Below are positions 11,062 to 21,849 of a stretch of 64,000 nucleotides of DNA, in pieces (the stretch's first letter is position 1; each line of letters starts with the position of its first letter). A program made the translations under genes and the position numbers. The notes below the pieces were generated by a model. That model ran no database searches, was not told the DNA's origin, and saw only the letters and a program-made list of their open reading frames with translations. The stretch comes from Aliihoeflea sp. 2WW (GTDB lineage Bacteria > Pseudomonadota > Alphaproteobacteria > Rhizobiales > Rhizobiaceae), in NCBI RefSeq assembly GCF_000497755.1, contig NZ_AYOD01000015.1, positions 219,264 through 283,263 on the forward strand, written 5' to 3'.

Positions 11062-11308
11062 CATTCCGCCACTCGTTCGGCGAGATCAGCTTCTTGTGCG
11101 TGTAGCTCACCGAATGAAGCGGTCCGTCGAGCTTTTCGCGCCAGAAGTCGAGGAAGCGGAAGAGTTCGGGGAATTTCGGCGCTAGATCGTAATGTTGCCA
11201 GATGAAGGTCTGCAGCAGGCCGGGATGATCCGGCATCCGGTAGAGGATCTGCGCCGTCGTCAGGCCGTAGCCTTGGAGCATCAGCTCCATTTCACGTGTA
11301 CGTTGCAT
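11036..11308 (-). CDS. usg: Usg family protein
   Basis: A 90-residue protein matching the small Usg family of Alphaproteobacteria, with conserved blocks YGLTTAQILYRMPDHPGLLQ, FIWQHYDLAP and DGPLHSVSYTHKKLIS. Its biochemical role is not established. The ATG at 11308 is preceded by GGGG at good spacing. A GTG at 11317 in frame has no such signal. The gene ends inside the tail of the convergent PIN toxin gene. Confidence 0.85.
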   Translation of the reverse strand: MQRTREMELMLQGYGLTTAQILYRMPDHPGLLQTFIWQHYDLAPKFPELFRFLDFWREKLDGPLHSVSYTHKKLISPNEWRNVSGELVIH

Positions 11309-11489
11309 GGTTCGCACCCCGCAGTCGCATATGAAGCAGGGTCAGTGTGCGGCCCAAAGGCTTAACCGTCCACTTATCACGGCGTCGTTCAAGCGAAATT
11401 TATCACTTTGAATCAGATGCTTGGCAGCGTCGCGAGCGGAGTGCTGCCTACCTTGCGATAGAGACCCACGCCGCACCCATCGTCTAATG

Positions 11490-11517
11490 TTGTGCCTGCG
11501 GCCCAAATGCTAATAAT
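11490..11517 (+). promoter_or_regulatory. candidate promoter of acsA
   Basis: TTGTGC at 11490 is followed after about 15-16 bases by TAATAAT at 11511-11517, a reasonable sigma-70 arrangement about 55 bases upstream of the acsA start. The rest of the 263 bases between usg and acsA shows no gene. This is a motif match only. Confidence 0.4.
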
Positions 11518-11571
11518 GCCCGCATCTTGAGCGGCCGTGCCCGCAAAACAATCCTGATCGGGAGGAACTGC

Positions 11572-13527
<1,956 letters not shown>

Positions 13528-13580
13528 CGGAGTGCGCGCCGCCTCGCCGGGCGGCGCGGCTCGCCAGGCCACCAACAAAA

Positions 13581-13605
13581 AAACCCGCCTTGCCGGCGGG
13601 TTTTT
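13581..13605. terminator. bidirectional Rho-independent terminator between acsA and rpmE
   Basis: The hairpin AACCCGCC/GGCGGGTT with a short loop is flanked by A and T tracts, and it lies between two convergent genes. Confidence 0.92.
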
Positions 13606-13627
13606 CGAACTGAACTTCGCGTCCGGC

Positions 13628-13849
13628 TTAGATGCCGAGATTGGCGAACTTGTTCTTGAACTTGGAGACGCGGCCGCCGCGATCGAGCATCGACTGGTTG
13701 CCGCCGGTCCACGCCGGGTGCGTGCTGGGGTCGATGTCGAGGTTCATCGTGTCACCTTCCTTGCCCCAGGTCGAACGGGTCATGTACTCGGTGCCATCGG
13801 TCATGACGACCTTGATGCTGTGGTAGTCGGGGTGGATATCGGCTTTCAT
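13628..13849 (-). CDS. rpmE: 50S ribosomal protein L31, cysteine-free form
   Basis: A 73-residue L31 ([32 protein letters not shown]). The zinc-ribbon cysteines of E. coli-type L31 are absent: the positions read VVMTDGT and DIDPSTHP. This is the common form in Hyphomicrobiales and needs no zinc. It stands alone, convergent with acsA, with the shared terminator just downstream. Confidence 0.96.
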   Translation of the reverse strand: MKADIHPDYHSIKVVMTDGTEYMTRSTWGKEGDTMNLDIDPSTHPAWTGGNQSMLDRGGRVSKFKNKFANLGI

Positions 13850-14050
13850 CGGTCTTGTCCTAATGTCTCGATCGGGAGCACGGAGCCAATGCCTGCGGCG
13901 ATTGCGCCCGCTCCGGGCACTTGAAGCTGCGACCGTCAGGGTCTACGGCTTCGAAAAACGTCGGCTGGCCTATACAGGAGCCGAATTTGAATCACAAGAG
14001 CGCGCCGGCGAAATCGCAAACAGCGCCGGCCCGCGGACGCCGAGGACACC

Positions 14051-15853
14051 ATGAGACCCGCAGACGCTGAAGCCGAAGCCCGCCGGCGCTCGCTTCGCCC
14101 CTTGCGCACCATGCTGCCCTACATGCTGCGCTATCGCGGCAAGGTTGCGGGCGCGCTGTTCTTCCTGTCGCTGGCGGCACTGACGACGCTGACGCTGCCG
14201 CTTGCCGTGCGCCGGATGATCGACCACGGTTTCACCGGCTCCGACGACCAGCTTATCACCAATTACTTCTCGATGCTGATCGTCATCGCGGTGGTGCTCG
14301 CCGCCGCCTCTGCCGGGCGCTACTATTTCGTCATCACACTCGGCGAGCGCGTCGTCTCCGACATGCGCCGCGACGTTTTCGCCCATGTCGCGCGCCTGTC
14401 ACCCGGCTTCTTCGACACGGTGCAGTCAGGCGAAATCATATCCCGGTTGACCGCCGACACGACGCAGATCAAGTCCGCCATGGGCGCGACCGCCTCGGTC
14501 GCGCTGCGCAACGTCATTCTCGGCACCGGCGCGCTGACGATGATGGTCGTCACGAGCCCCAAGCTCTCTGCTCTCGTCATCGCCGCGATCCCGCTCATCG
14601 TGCTGCCGCTCGTCGCCTTCGGCCGCTCGGTCAGGGCGAAGTCGCGCCACGCGCAGGACACGCTCGCCAACGCCACCGCCTATGCAAGCGAGCAGATCGG
14701 CTCGGTACGCACGCTCCAGGCCTTCACCAACGAGGCACTGGTCACGGGTCGCTATTCGAGCGCCGTCGAGGAAGCCTTCGAGGCCGCGCGGCTTTCCGTC
14801 TTCGCCCGCTCCTTCCTCACCTTCTTCGCCATCCTGACGATCTTTTCGTCTATCGTCGGCGTGCTCTGGTTCGGCTCGCGCGACGTTCTGACCGGCGAGA
14901 TGAGCCCCGGCACGCTGTCGCAGTTCCTGCTCTACGCCGTCTTCGCCGCCGGCGCGCTCGGCGCCTTGTCGGAGGTCTGGGGCGAGCTTTCCCAGGCCGC
15001 CGGCGCGGCCGAGCGACTGACCGAACTCCTGGCCGAGGAACCGCACGTCGCCGAGGCGGCCAGCCCCATTCCCCTGCCCGTCCCGGCGCGCGGCGAGGTT
15101 GTCTTCTCCGACATCTCCTTCGCCTACCCAGTCCGCCCCGGCCAGTCGGCCATCCAGTCGCTCGATTTCACGGTGCAGCCGGGCGAGACGGTGGCCATCG
15201 TCGGCCCGTCGGGCGCCGGCAAGAGCACGATCTTCTCGCTTCTCCTGCGCTTTTACGATCCGTCCGCCGGCGCGATCCTCGTCGACGGCGTCGACATCCG
15301 GCAGGCTTCGCTCGACGACCTGCGCGCGCGCATCGCCATCGTGCCGCAGGACGTGACGATCTTCGCCGCGACCGCCGCCGAGAACATCGGCTTCGGCCGG
15401 CCGGGCGCGAACCGCGCCCAGATCGAGGCTGCCGCGCGCGACGCCCACGCCGAAACCTTCATCCGCAACCTCGACGCCGGCTTCGACACCGAGCTTGGCG
15501 AGCGCGGCGTTACCCTTTCCGGCGGCCAGCGCCAGCGCGTCGCCATCGCCCGCGCCATCCTGCGCGACGCGCCGATCCTGCTCCTCGACGAAGCCACCTC
15601 CGCCCTCGACGCCGAAAGCGAGACGCTGGTCCAGGCTGCATTGGAGCGCCTGATGGAAGGCCGCACCACGCTCGTCATCGCCCACCGGCTGGCGACCGTC
15701 CTCAAGGCAGACCGCATCCTCGTCATGGATCAGGGCCGCATCGTCGAGACCGGCACGCATGAAAGCCTGGTGCGTCAGGGCGGCACCTACGCCCGCCTCG
15801 CCAGCCTGCAATTCGACGCCGGCGCCGAGGCGTTCAGAAGGGCTGCGGAGTAG
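14051..15853 (+). CDS. ABC exporter half-transporter (MsbA-like, permease fused to ATPase)
   Basis: A 600-residue protein. The N-terminal six-helix transmembrane domain (about residues 30-325) is followed by an ATPase domain. That domain has Walker A GPSGAGKS (385-392), signature LSGGQRQRVAIARA, Walker B ILLLDEATSALD and the H-loop histidine in IAHRLA. It would act as a homodimer exporting a lipid, peptide or drug. The substrate is not evident. It belongs to the MsbA/LmrA-like clade common in alphaproteobacteria. It is followed by a palindromic repeat. Confidence 0.92.
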   Translation: MRPADAEAEARRRSLRPLRTMLPYMLRYRGKVAGALFFLSLAALTTLTLPLAVRRMIDHGFTGSDDQLITNYFSMLIVIAVVLAAASAGRYYFVITLGERVVSDMRRDVFAHVARLSPGFFDTVQSGEIISRLTADTTQIKSAMGATASVALRNVILGTGALTMMVVTSPKLSALVIAAIPLIVLPLVAFGRSVRAKSRHAQDTLANATAYASEQIGSVRTLQAFTNEALVTGRYSSAVEEAFEAARLSVFARSFLTFFAILTIFSSIVGVLWFGSRDVLTGEMSPGTLSQFLLYAVFAAGALGALSEVWGELSQAAGAAERLTELLAEEPHVAEAASPIPLPVPARGEVVFSDISFAYPVRPGQSAIQSLDFTVQPGETVAIVGPSGAGKSTIFSLLLRFYDPSAGAILVDGVDIRQASLDDLRARIAIVPQDVTIFAATAAENIGFGRPGANRAQIEAAARDAHAETFIRNLDAGFDTELGERGVTLSGGQRQRVAIARAILRDAPILLLDEATSALDAESETLVQAALERLMEGRTTLVIAHRLATVLKADRILVMDQGRIVETGTHESLVRQGGTYARLASLQFDAGAEAFRRAAE

Positions 15854-15880
15854 GGATCGACCTGCAGGTCATTCCCCCAC

Positions 15881-16002
15881 GCCCCCTCCGTCCCCTCGGG
15901 CCACCTCCCCCGCTTCGTAAGGGAGGATCAAGGTCGCGGCCATTCTCGACGGCAAATCCTCCCCCGTTCACGGGGGAGGTGGCCCGAAGGGACGGAGGGG
16001 GC
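15881..16002. repeat. intergenic inverted repeat, type A
   Basis: Two arms of about 31 bases, at 15881-15912 and 15972-16001, are near-perfect reverse complements (one mismatch). They are built of CCCCCTCCG and CGGGCCACCTCCCCC blocks, with about 60 bases between them. The element lies between the convergent ABC exporter and M20 hydrolase genes. It has no coding content and no transposase. It may act as a transcription terminator or a REP-like element. Confidence 0.85.
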
Positions 16003-16007
16003 GCACA

Positions 16008-17156
16008 TCACCCCAGCAGATTCCTCGCCGTCCGCATGAATATCCGCGCCCCGATCGGAATCAGATCGTCGGGAAAGTCGTAATCCGGATTGTGCAGTTG
16101 CGGGTGGTTCTCGCCGGCGCCTAGAAACAGCATCGCCGACTTCGCTCGCCGCCCGAAATGACCGAAATCCTCCGATGCGCGCATCGGCAGCTCGGCCTCG
16201 TCATGAGAAATACCTTCCGCGTCCATCGCCGCGCGCAGATGCGAGACGGCTTCCGGCGCGTTGAGGCTGGCGACGAAAATCTCGTGATAGTCGATTTCAC
16301 AACCGAGCGCGGCCCGCCCTGCGGCATCCTTCGCCAGGGCCTCGGCGGAGGCGACGAGATCGGCCATGCGCTCGTCGAGCCGCGTACGCAAGGTCACCCA
16401 GACTTCCGCCCGCCCCGGCGCGATGCCGAACACCGCCTCGCCCATCGAGACATGCGTCACCGTGACCATCGCGAAATCGTCTTCCGAGAACCGCCCGCCA
16501 CCGAGCGCGGCGAGCTTCGGCATCAACTCAGTCACCGCCGGCATTGGCGACGTGCCGGTCTCCGGCATCGAGGAATGCGCGGTCTTGCCGGTCAGGACGA
16601 TCCGCATCCCGCGCGAGGCGCAATTGACGACGCCCTCCTTCAACCGCACATGCCCGAGTGGCGTTCCGGGCAGATTATGCAGCGAAAACGCGAAGTCGGG
16701 CAGGATCGCATCGTAGCGCGGATCGGCAACGACGCCGGCCGCACCCGCGCCCGTCTCCTCCGCCGGCTGGAACATCAGCACCACGCGGCCCTTTGCCGGC
16801 CGTTCGCGCCCAAGCTGGCGCCCGAGCGCGGCGAGGATCGTCGTATGCCCCTCATGGCCGCACATATGCGACTTGCCGGGCACTTTCGAGCGGTGCGGTA
16901 CGTCGCCGAGTTCCTCGATCGGCAGCGCGTCGGTCTCGGAGCGGAAGAGCACGGTCGGCCCGGGCCTGCCGCTGTCGTAGACGACCGCGACGCCGTGCCC
17001 GCCGAGCCCGGTCAGGATTTCGTCGGGCTCGGTTGGCGTCAGGAAGGACACGACCTCGCGCGCCGTCTCTTCCTCCTCGCCGGAGATTTCCGGCTGCTCG
17101 TGCAGCTTGCGCCGCCAGGCCGTCAGTTCCGCGATGTCGCTATTGGTCAGTTGCAT
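16008..17156 (-). CDS. M20 family amidohydrolase (hippurate hydrolase-like)
   Basis: About 382 residues from the ATG at 17156, preceded by AGGGA. An ATG at 17180 overlaps the upstream gene's stop as ATGA and is the alternative. M20 dinuclear-metal hydrolases of this group remove acyl groups from N-acyl amino acids. Visible metal-site motifs are HMCGHEGHT, PAEETGAGA and the late SEDFGHFG. The dimerisation domain sits in the middle. Substrate is unknown. It appears to be in one transcript with the FAD dehydrogenase upstream. Confidence 0.88.
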   Translation of the reverse strand: MQLTNSDIAELTAWRRKLHEQPEISGEEEETAREVVSFLTPTEPDEILTGLGGHGVAVVYDSGRPGPTVLFRSETDALPIEELGDVPHRSKVPGKSHMCGHEGHTTILAALGRQLGRERPAKGRVVLMFQPAEETGAGAAGVVADPRYDAILPDFAFSLHNLPGTPLGHVRLKEGVVNCASRGMRIVLTGKTAHSSMPETGTSPMPAVTELMPKLAALGGGRFSEDDFAMVTVTHVSMGEAVFGIAPGRAEVWVTLRTRLDERMADLVASAEALAKDAAGRAALGCEIDYHEIFVASLNAPEAVSHLRAAMDAEGISHDEAELPMRASEDFGHFGRRAKSAMLFLGAGENHPQLHNPDYDFPDDLIPIGARIFMRTARNLLG

Positions 17157-17176
17157 GAAATTGTCCCTGCTCGAAA

Positions 17177-18823
17177 TCATTGCGCCGCCTTGCGCCCCGC
17201 CGCGCGGCCCGAAAAGATGCAGCCGCCGAGAAACGTGCCTTCCAGCGCGTTGTATCCGTGATAGCCGCCACCGCCGAAGCCCGCCGCCTCGCCGATGGCG
17301 TAGAGCCCTTGAATCGGCTCACCCGATCCGTCCAGCACGCGCGCGTCGAGGTCGGTATGGATGCCGCCTAGCGTCTTGCGGGTGAGGATGTTGAGCCGCA
17401 CCGCGATCAGCGGCCCGTTCTTCGGATCGAGGATTTTGTGCGGCCGGGCGGTGCGGATCAGCTTGTCGCCCAAATAGGCGCGCGCGCCGCGAATGGCGGT
17501 CACCTGCGCATCCTTGGCAAACGGATTGTCGATCTGCCGGTCGCGCGCCGCGATCTGCGCCTCCATCCGGTCATGGTCGATCAGTTCCTCGCCGACGAGC
17601 CGGTTCATGCCCGCGACGAGTTCGCCGAGCGAGGACGAGACGATGAAATCCTCGCCATCGCGCTTGAACGCCTCGACCGGCGGCGGTGCGCCCTTGCCGC
17701 GCCGGCTCTTGACCACCTGCAGCCATTCGCCGGAGGTCAGGTCCGGGTTCTGCTCCGAGCCGGATAGCGCGAATTCCTTCTCGATGATCTTCTGCGTCAG
17801 CACGAACCACGAATGGTCGCGCCCGGTCGACAGGATGCGCTTCAGCGTCGAAAGCGTATCGAAGCCCGGCATGCAGGGCGCCTCGAGCCGCGCGCCGAAC
17901 GCATCGAACCACATGGAGGACGGCCCCGGCAGGATGCGGATGCCATGGTTCGGCCAGATCGGCGACCAGTTCTTCAGGCCTTCCGTATAGTGCCACAATC
18001 GGTCCGCGTTGATCACCGACGCGCCCGCGTCACGCGCAATGCCGATCATACGCCCGTCGACATGGTGCGGCACCCCGGCGACCATGCTCTTCGGCGCCGG
18101 CCCCAATCGCTCGACCGGCCAGTTCTTGCGCACCAGTTCGAAATCGCCGCCGATCCCACCCGAGGCGACGATCACCGCGCCGGCGGACACCTCAAAGTCG
18201 CTGACGCTTTCACGCGACGATTTCTCCCCGCGCCCGACCGTCGACGGCGCCAGCACCTCGCCCGCAACGCCCGTCACCGCACCATTGGTCTTGATCAGCC
18301 GGCTCGCCCGATGGCGGAACTTCAAACTGATTCGCCCAGCTTCGACATGCGCCCGCACGCGTCGCTCGAACGGCGCGACGACGCCCGGCCCCGTGCCCCA
18401 AGTCAGGTGAAATCGCGGCACCGAATTGCCATGCCCGGTGGCCAGCGCCCCTCCGCGTTCGGCCCAGCCGACGACCGGAAACCAACGCATTCCCATCTGG
18501 TGCAGCCAGCTTCGCATCTCGCCTGCGGCGAAATCGACATAGGCTTCGGCGACCGTTCGCGGCCACCGATCCTCGTCCCGGTCGAACGCAGCCGAGCCCA
18601 TCCAGTCGGACAATGCCAGTTCGTGGCTGTCGCGAATCTTCATGCGCCGCTGCTCGGGCGTGTCGACCATGAACAGGCCGCCGAGCGACCAGAAGGCCTG
18701 TCCGCCGAGCGAGTTCTCGCCCTCTTGCTCGAGGATCACGACGCGCTTGCCGCGATCGCCGAGTTCGGCCGCCGCGACCAGCCCCGCCAGCCCGCCGCCG
18801 ACGATGATCACGTCGCAATCCAT
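17177..18823 (-). CDS. FAD-binding dehydrogenase (ketosteroid-dehydrogenase/fumarate-reductase flavoprotein family)
   Basis: A 548-residue flavoprotein. The N-terminal Rossmann fold has VGGGLAGLVAAAELGDRG followed by an acidic residue (ILEQE) for FAD ribose. The C-terminal FAD block contains GGIHTDLDARVL and LYAIGEAAGFGGGGYHG, as in FAD-binding dehydrogenases related to 3-ketosteroid delta1-dehydrogenase and fumarate reductase. No signal peptide is seen. The substrate is unknown. It is probably co-transcribed with the M20 hydrolase, whose possible start overlaps its stop, and starts 21 bases after the MotB-like gene ends. Confidence 0.87.
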   Translation of the reverse strand: MDCDVIIVGGGLAGLVAAAELGDRGKRVVILEQEGENSLGGQAFWSLGGLFMVDTPEQRRMKIRDSHELALSDWMGSAAFDRDEDRWPRTVAEAYVDFAAGEMRSWLHQMGMRWFPVVGWAERGGALATGHGNSVPRFHLTWGTGPGVVAPFERRVRAHVEAGRISLKFRHRASRLIKTNGAVTGVAGEVLAPSTVGRGEKSSRESVSDFEVSAGAVIVASGGIGGDFELVRKNWPVERLGPAPKSMVAGVPHHVDGRMIGIARDAGASVINADRLWHYTEGLKNWSPIWPNHGIRILPGPSSMWFDAFGARLEAPCMPGFDTLSTLKRILSTGRDHSWFVLTQKIIEKEFALSGSEQNPDLTSGEWLQVVKSRRGKGAPPPVEAFKRDGEDFIVSSSLGELVAGMNRLVGEELIDHDRMEAQIAARDRQIDNPFAKDAQVTAIRGARAYLGDKLIRTARPHKILDPKNGPLIAVRLNILTRKTLGGIHTDLDARVLDGSGEPIQGLYAIGEAAGFGGGGYHGYNALEGTFLGGCIFSGRAAGRKAAQ

Positions 18824-18843
18824 GCCGTGCCTCCCGTTGCGGA

Positions 18844-19875
18844 CTATCTTTCGGTGAGCTTCAGTTCGATGCGCCGGTTGCGGTCGCGCGCCTGCGGCGT
18901 GTTGGTCTCGTCGAGCGGCTGGAACTCGCCGAACCCGGCCGCCACAAGCCGCTCGGCCGGCACGCCGTTGGCGACGAGGAACTTGACGACCGAGATCGCG
19001 CGCGCCGCCGACAGTTCCCAGTTGTCGCGGAACCGGCCGGTGCCGGACAGGGGAATGTTGTCCGTATGGCCGTCGACGCGCAGCACCCAGTTGATTTCCG
19101 GCGGAATCTCGCGCTGGAGATCGAGGATCGCATCGGCAAGCTTGGCCATTTCCTCCTCGCCCGCCGGATTGATGACGTCCGCGCCGGTAGCGAACAGCAC
19201 TTCCGACTGGAAGACGAAGCGGTCGCCAACGATGCGGATGTTCTCGCGATCCGAAAGAATTTCACGCAGACGCCCGAAAAAGTCCGAGCGGTAGCGGTTC
19301 AGTTCCTGCACGCGCTGCGCGAGCGCCACGTTCAGCCGCCGCCCCAGATCGGCGATCTTGGCGTTCGATTCCTGATCGCGTGCCTCGGAAACGTCGAGCG
19401 CAGCTTCGAGCGCGCCGATCTGGCTGCGCAGCGCGGCGATCTGCTGGTTGAGGAGTTCGACCTGGGAAAGCGCGCGCTGCGAGACCTGCCGCTCCTCGTC
19501 GAGTTCGCCCGACAGCGAACCGATCTGCGCCTCGGCCTCCGCGCCGGCGCCCGATCCCGCATCGAGAAGCTGCTGGAGGCGCGAGCGTTCGCTCTCGGCA
19601 TCGGAGAGCGACGCCTGCAGCGAGGACAACGCGTCCTCCATGTCCTGGCTGCTCGACTGTTCGAGCGCCAGCAATTGCGTCAGTTCGTTGATCTGCGCAT
19701 TGAGCCGGATCAGGGCCTGGTCGCGGCCGCTGATCTCCTGGGAGAGAAGGAACTGCGCCAGCACGAACACCGACAGCAGGAACATGATGGCGAGCAGAAG
19801 CGTCGACAGGGCATCGACGAAGCCCGGCCAGTAATCGACGTTGCGCTGGCTGCGCCTGCCGCGCGCGAGCGCCAT
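18844..19875 (-). CDS. MotB/OmpA-like peptidoglycan-binding stator protein
   Basis: A 343-residue protein with one N-terminal membrane helix (about 18-43). That helix carries Asp21 in GFVDALSTLLLAI, the position of the proton-carrying Asp of MotB, TolR and ExbD. A long coiled coil with glutamine- and serine-rich heptads follows (about 48-190). A C-terminal OmpA-type peptidoglycan-binding domain has GHTDNIPL, NWELSAARA and RDRNRRIEL. It starts one base after the stop of the ExbB/MotA-like gene, so the two form one ion-driven unit. No flagellar gene is near, and a separate TolQR pair exists at 31.5-32.7 kb. Function is undetermined. Confidence 0.88.
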   Translation of the reverse strand: MALARGRRSQRNVDYWPGFVDALSTLLLAIMFLLSVFVLAQFLLSQEISGRDQALIRLNAQINELTQLLALEQSSSQDMEDALSSLQASLSDAESERSRLQQLLDAGSGAGAEAEAQIGSLSGELDEERQVSQRALSQVELLNQQIAALRSQIGALEAALDVSEARDQESNAKIADLGRRLNVALAQRVQELNRYRSDFFGRLREILSDRENIRIVGDRFVFQSEVLFATGADVINPAGEEEMAKLADAILDLQREIPPEINWVLRVDGHTDNIPLSGTGRFRDNWELSAARAISVVKFLVANGVPAERLVAAGFGEFQPLDETNTPQARDRNRRIELKLTER

Positions 19876-19876
19876 G

Positions 19877-20902
19877 TCAGCTCTTGTCCTGCTTTTCGAG
19901 CGCGCCGGCGATGCGGTCGAGCGTGGCGCGCAGTTCGCGCTGCTCGGCGGCCTGGCTTTCCACCCAGTCGCGCATCATCTGTTGCTCGGAGCGCATGTTC
20001 TTGACGAGGCCCGAAATGCCGTCGGCAAGGTTGGCCATCGCGGCCGCGACGCGCGGGCTCGACCCGCCGCCCTGCTCCTGCATGGTGCGAAGCCGCTCCG
20101 ACATCGCCTTGATCTCCTCGGCCGAGCCTGCCCGGGACGGGTCGGCGACCGCCATGTCGGAGCCGAGGTCGGTCACAGAAGAGAGCCAGTTTTCCAGCTC
20201 GATGTAGAACCGGTTCTGCGCGCGGCCTGCCTGCAGGTCGAGGAAACCGAGCACGAGCGAGCCCGAAAGGCCGAACAGCGAGGACGAAAACGCCGTGCCC
20301 ATGCCTTCGAGCGGCGCAGACAATCCTGCCTTGAGCGAATTCAGGACGTCGTTGGTATCGCCCGAGCCCGGATCGAGCGACTGGATCGTGCTGCCGATCG
20401 AGCCGATCGTGCCGAGCAGGCCCCAGAACGTGCCGAGGAGGCCGAGGAAGACGAGCAGCCCGATCAGATAGCGCGAGATGTCGCGGCTTTCGTCGAGGCG
20501 CGTCGCGATCGAATCGAGGATCGAGCGCAGCGAATTCGTCGACAGCGCCATGGTCTGCGAGCGGCCGAGCAGCGTCTTCATCGGCGCCAGCAGCACCGGC
20601 TCGGTCTCGGCCGATCCGGCGCGGAACGAGTTCACCCATTTGACCTCGCGGAACAGCCGGATGACCTGGCCGAAGGCGAGCAGGATGCCGATCAGGAGCA
20701 CGCCGAGAATGAGGCCGTTAAGGCCCGGATTGGTCTGGAAGGCCGACGATATCTGGCGATAGAGGATGGCGGCGATGAAGCCGACGATCGCCAGGAAGAT
20801 GATCATCGAAAAGAGGAAGACCTGGGGGCTGGACAGGCCACGCGGATCGTAATCCGCGTCCTCGGCCGCGCTGTCCGCACCCAGGGTTCTGAAAAAGGCC
20901 AT
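19877..20902 (-). CDS. MotA/TolQ/ExbB-family proton channel protein
   Basis: About 341 residues from MAFFRTLG. An in-frame ATG nine codons earlier is less likely. Four membrane segments lie near 28-48, 62-84, 145-170 and 197-222. The segment LVFLGLLGTFWGLLGTIGSI matches the pore helix of ExbB/TolQ proteins. The C-terminal cytoplasmic tail is helical and glutamine-rich (SEQQMMRDWVESQAAEQ). With the downstream MotB-like protein it should form a proton- or sodium-driven torque or energy-transfer complex. It is larger than TolQ or ExbB and has no adjacent TonB- or TolA-like partner. Confidence 0.87.
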   Translation of the reverse strand: MAFFRTLGADSAAEDADYDPRGLSSPQVFLFSMIIFLAIVGFIAAILYRQISSAFQTNPGLNGLILGVLLIGILLAFGQVIRLFREVKWVNSFRAGSAETEPVLLAPMKTLLGRSQTMALSTNSLRSILDSIATRLDESRDISRYLIGLLVFLGLLGTFWGLLGTIGSIGSTIQSLDPGSGDTNDVLNSLKAGLSAPLEGMGTAFSSSLFGLSGSLVLGFLDLQAGRAQNRFYIELENWLSSVTDLGSDMAVADPSRAGSAEEIKAMSERLRTMQEQGGGSSPRVAAAMANLADGISGLVKNMRSEQQMMRDWVESQAAEQRELRATLDRIAGALEKQDKS

Positions 20903-21016
20903 GCCTTGCGCCCCGGATTCGTGCCGCATTTCAATCGTTCACGACTGTAAACGCAATCATGGCGAAATTGAAAGAACGCGAACCGCCGAATGCGGGGGAC
21001 GACCCTCGATACGAGC

Positions 21017-21808
21017 CTAGACGGGCTTCGCGAGAGTTTTCAGCAGCGCCTTGTGGATCAGTTCGTTGCCGGCGACGATCGAGCCGCCCGAAAGCACGTC
21101 CTGTCCGCCGGTGCGGTCGGAGGTGAAGCCGCCCGCCTCGCGCACGATCAGCATGCCCGCCGCCATGTCCCAGGCCGACAGCCAGTCTTCCCAATAGCCG
21201 TCGACGCGGCCGGCAGCGACATAGGCGAGGTCGAGCGAGGCGGCGCCCATGCGGCGGATGCCAGCGACTTCGCCCATCACATTGCGCAGGTCGACCAGCG
21301 CCTTGCCGTGATGGCCGCGCCCAAGATGCGGAATGCCGGTGGCGATCACCGCGTCGGAGAGCTTGGACCGCGCCGCGACGCGCAGCCGCCGGTCGTTCAT
21401 GAACGCACCGCCGCCGCGCTCTGCGGTGTAGAGCTCGTCCATCGCCGGGTTGTAGACCACGCCGGCGACGACTTGGCCCTGACGCTCGAGCGCGATCGAG
21501 ACGGCGAAGAGCGGGATGCCGTGCAGGAAGTTGGTGGTGCCGTCGAGCGGATCGACGATCCAGGTGTGCTGGCCGTCATCGCCCTCGATCGCGCCGCGTT
21601 CCTCCATCAGGAAGGAATAGCCCGGCCGCGCGCGCGACAGTTCGGCGTGGATGATCTCTTCGGCCTTGCGATCGGCCTGGCTGACATAGTCGCCCGGCCC
21701 CTTGAGCGAGACCTGCAAATTCTGCACCTCGCCGAAATCGCGCGACAGCGACCGCCCGGCCTTCATCGCGGCCTGGACCATCACGTTGAGAAGTGCAGAG
21801 CGTGCCAT
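21017..21808 (-). CDS. suhB: inositol monophosphatase family protein SuhB
   Basis: A 263-residue IMPase-family phosphatase. Metal-binding motifs are FLMEERGAIEG, WIVDPLDGTTNFLHG and the C-terminal WDMAAGMLIVREAGG. The family dephosphorylates inositol phosphates, and SuhB also binds RNA polymerase in ribosomal RNA antitermination in E. coli. Length is typical. It is downstream of efp on the same strand, with a structured repeat element in between. Confidence 0.93.
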   Translation of the reverse strand: MARSALLNVMVQAAMKAGRSLSRDFGEVQNLQVSLKGPGDYVSQADRKAEEIIHAELSRARPGYSFLMEERGAIEGDDGQHTWIVDPLDGTTNFLHGIPLFAVSIALERQGQVVAGVVYNPAMDELYTAERGGGAFMNDRRLRVAARSKLSDAVIATGIPHLGRGHHGKALVDLRNVMGEVAGIRRMGAASLDLAYVAAGRVDGYWEDWLSAWDMAAGMLIVREAGGFTSDRTGGQDVLSGGSIVAGNELIHKALLKTLAKPV

Positions 21809-21849
21809 CAGAAAATTCCAAAGTTGGGCGCGAGCCGGGTGCGCCGGGA

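Noticed and set aside
18844..20902. Zorya-type defence system (ZorA/ZorB)
   Set aside because: The stator pair is similar in kind, but no ZorC, ZorD or ZorE-like helicase or nuclease gene lies nearby. Flanking genes are an FAD dehydrogenase and suhB.
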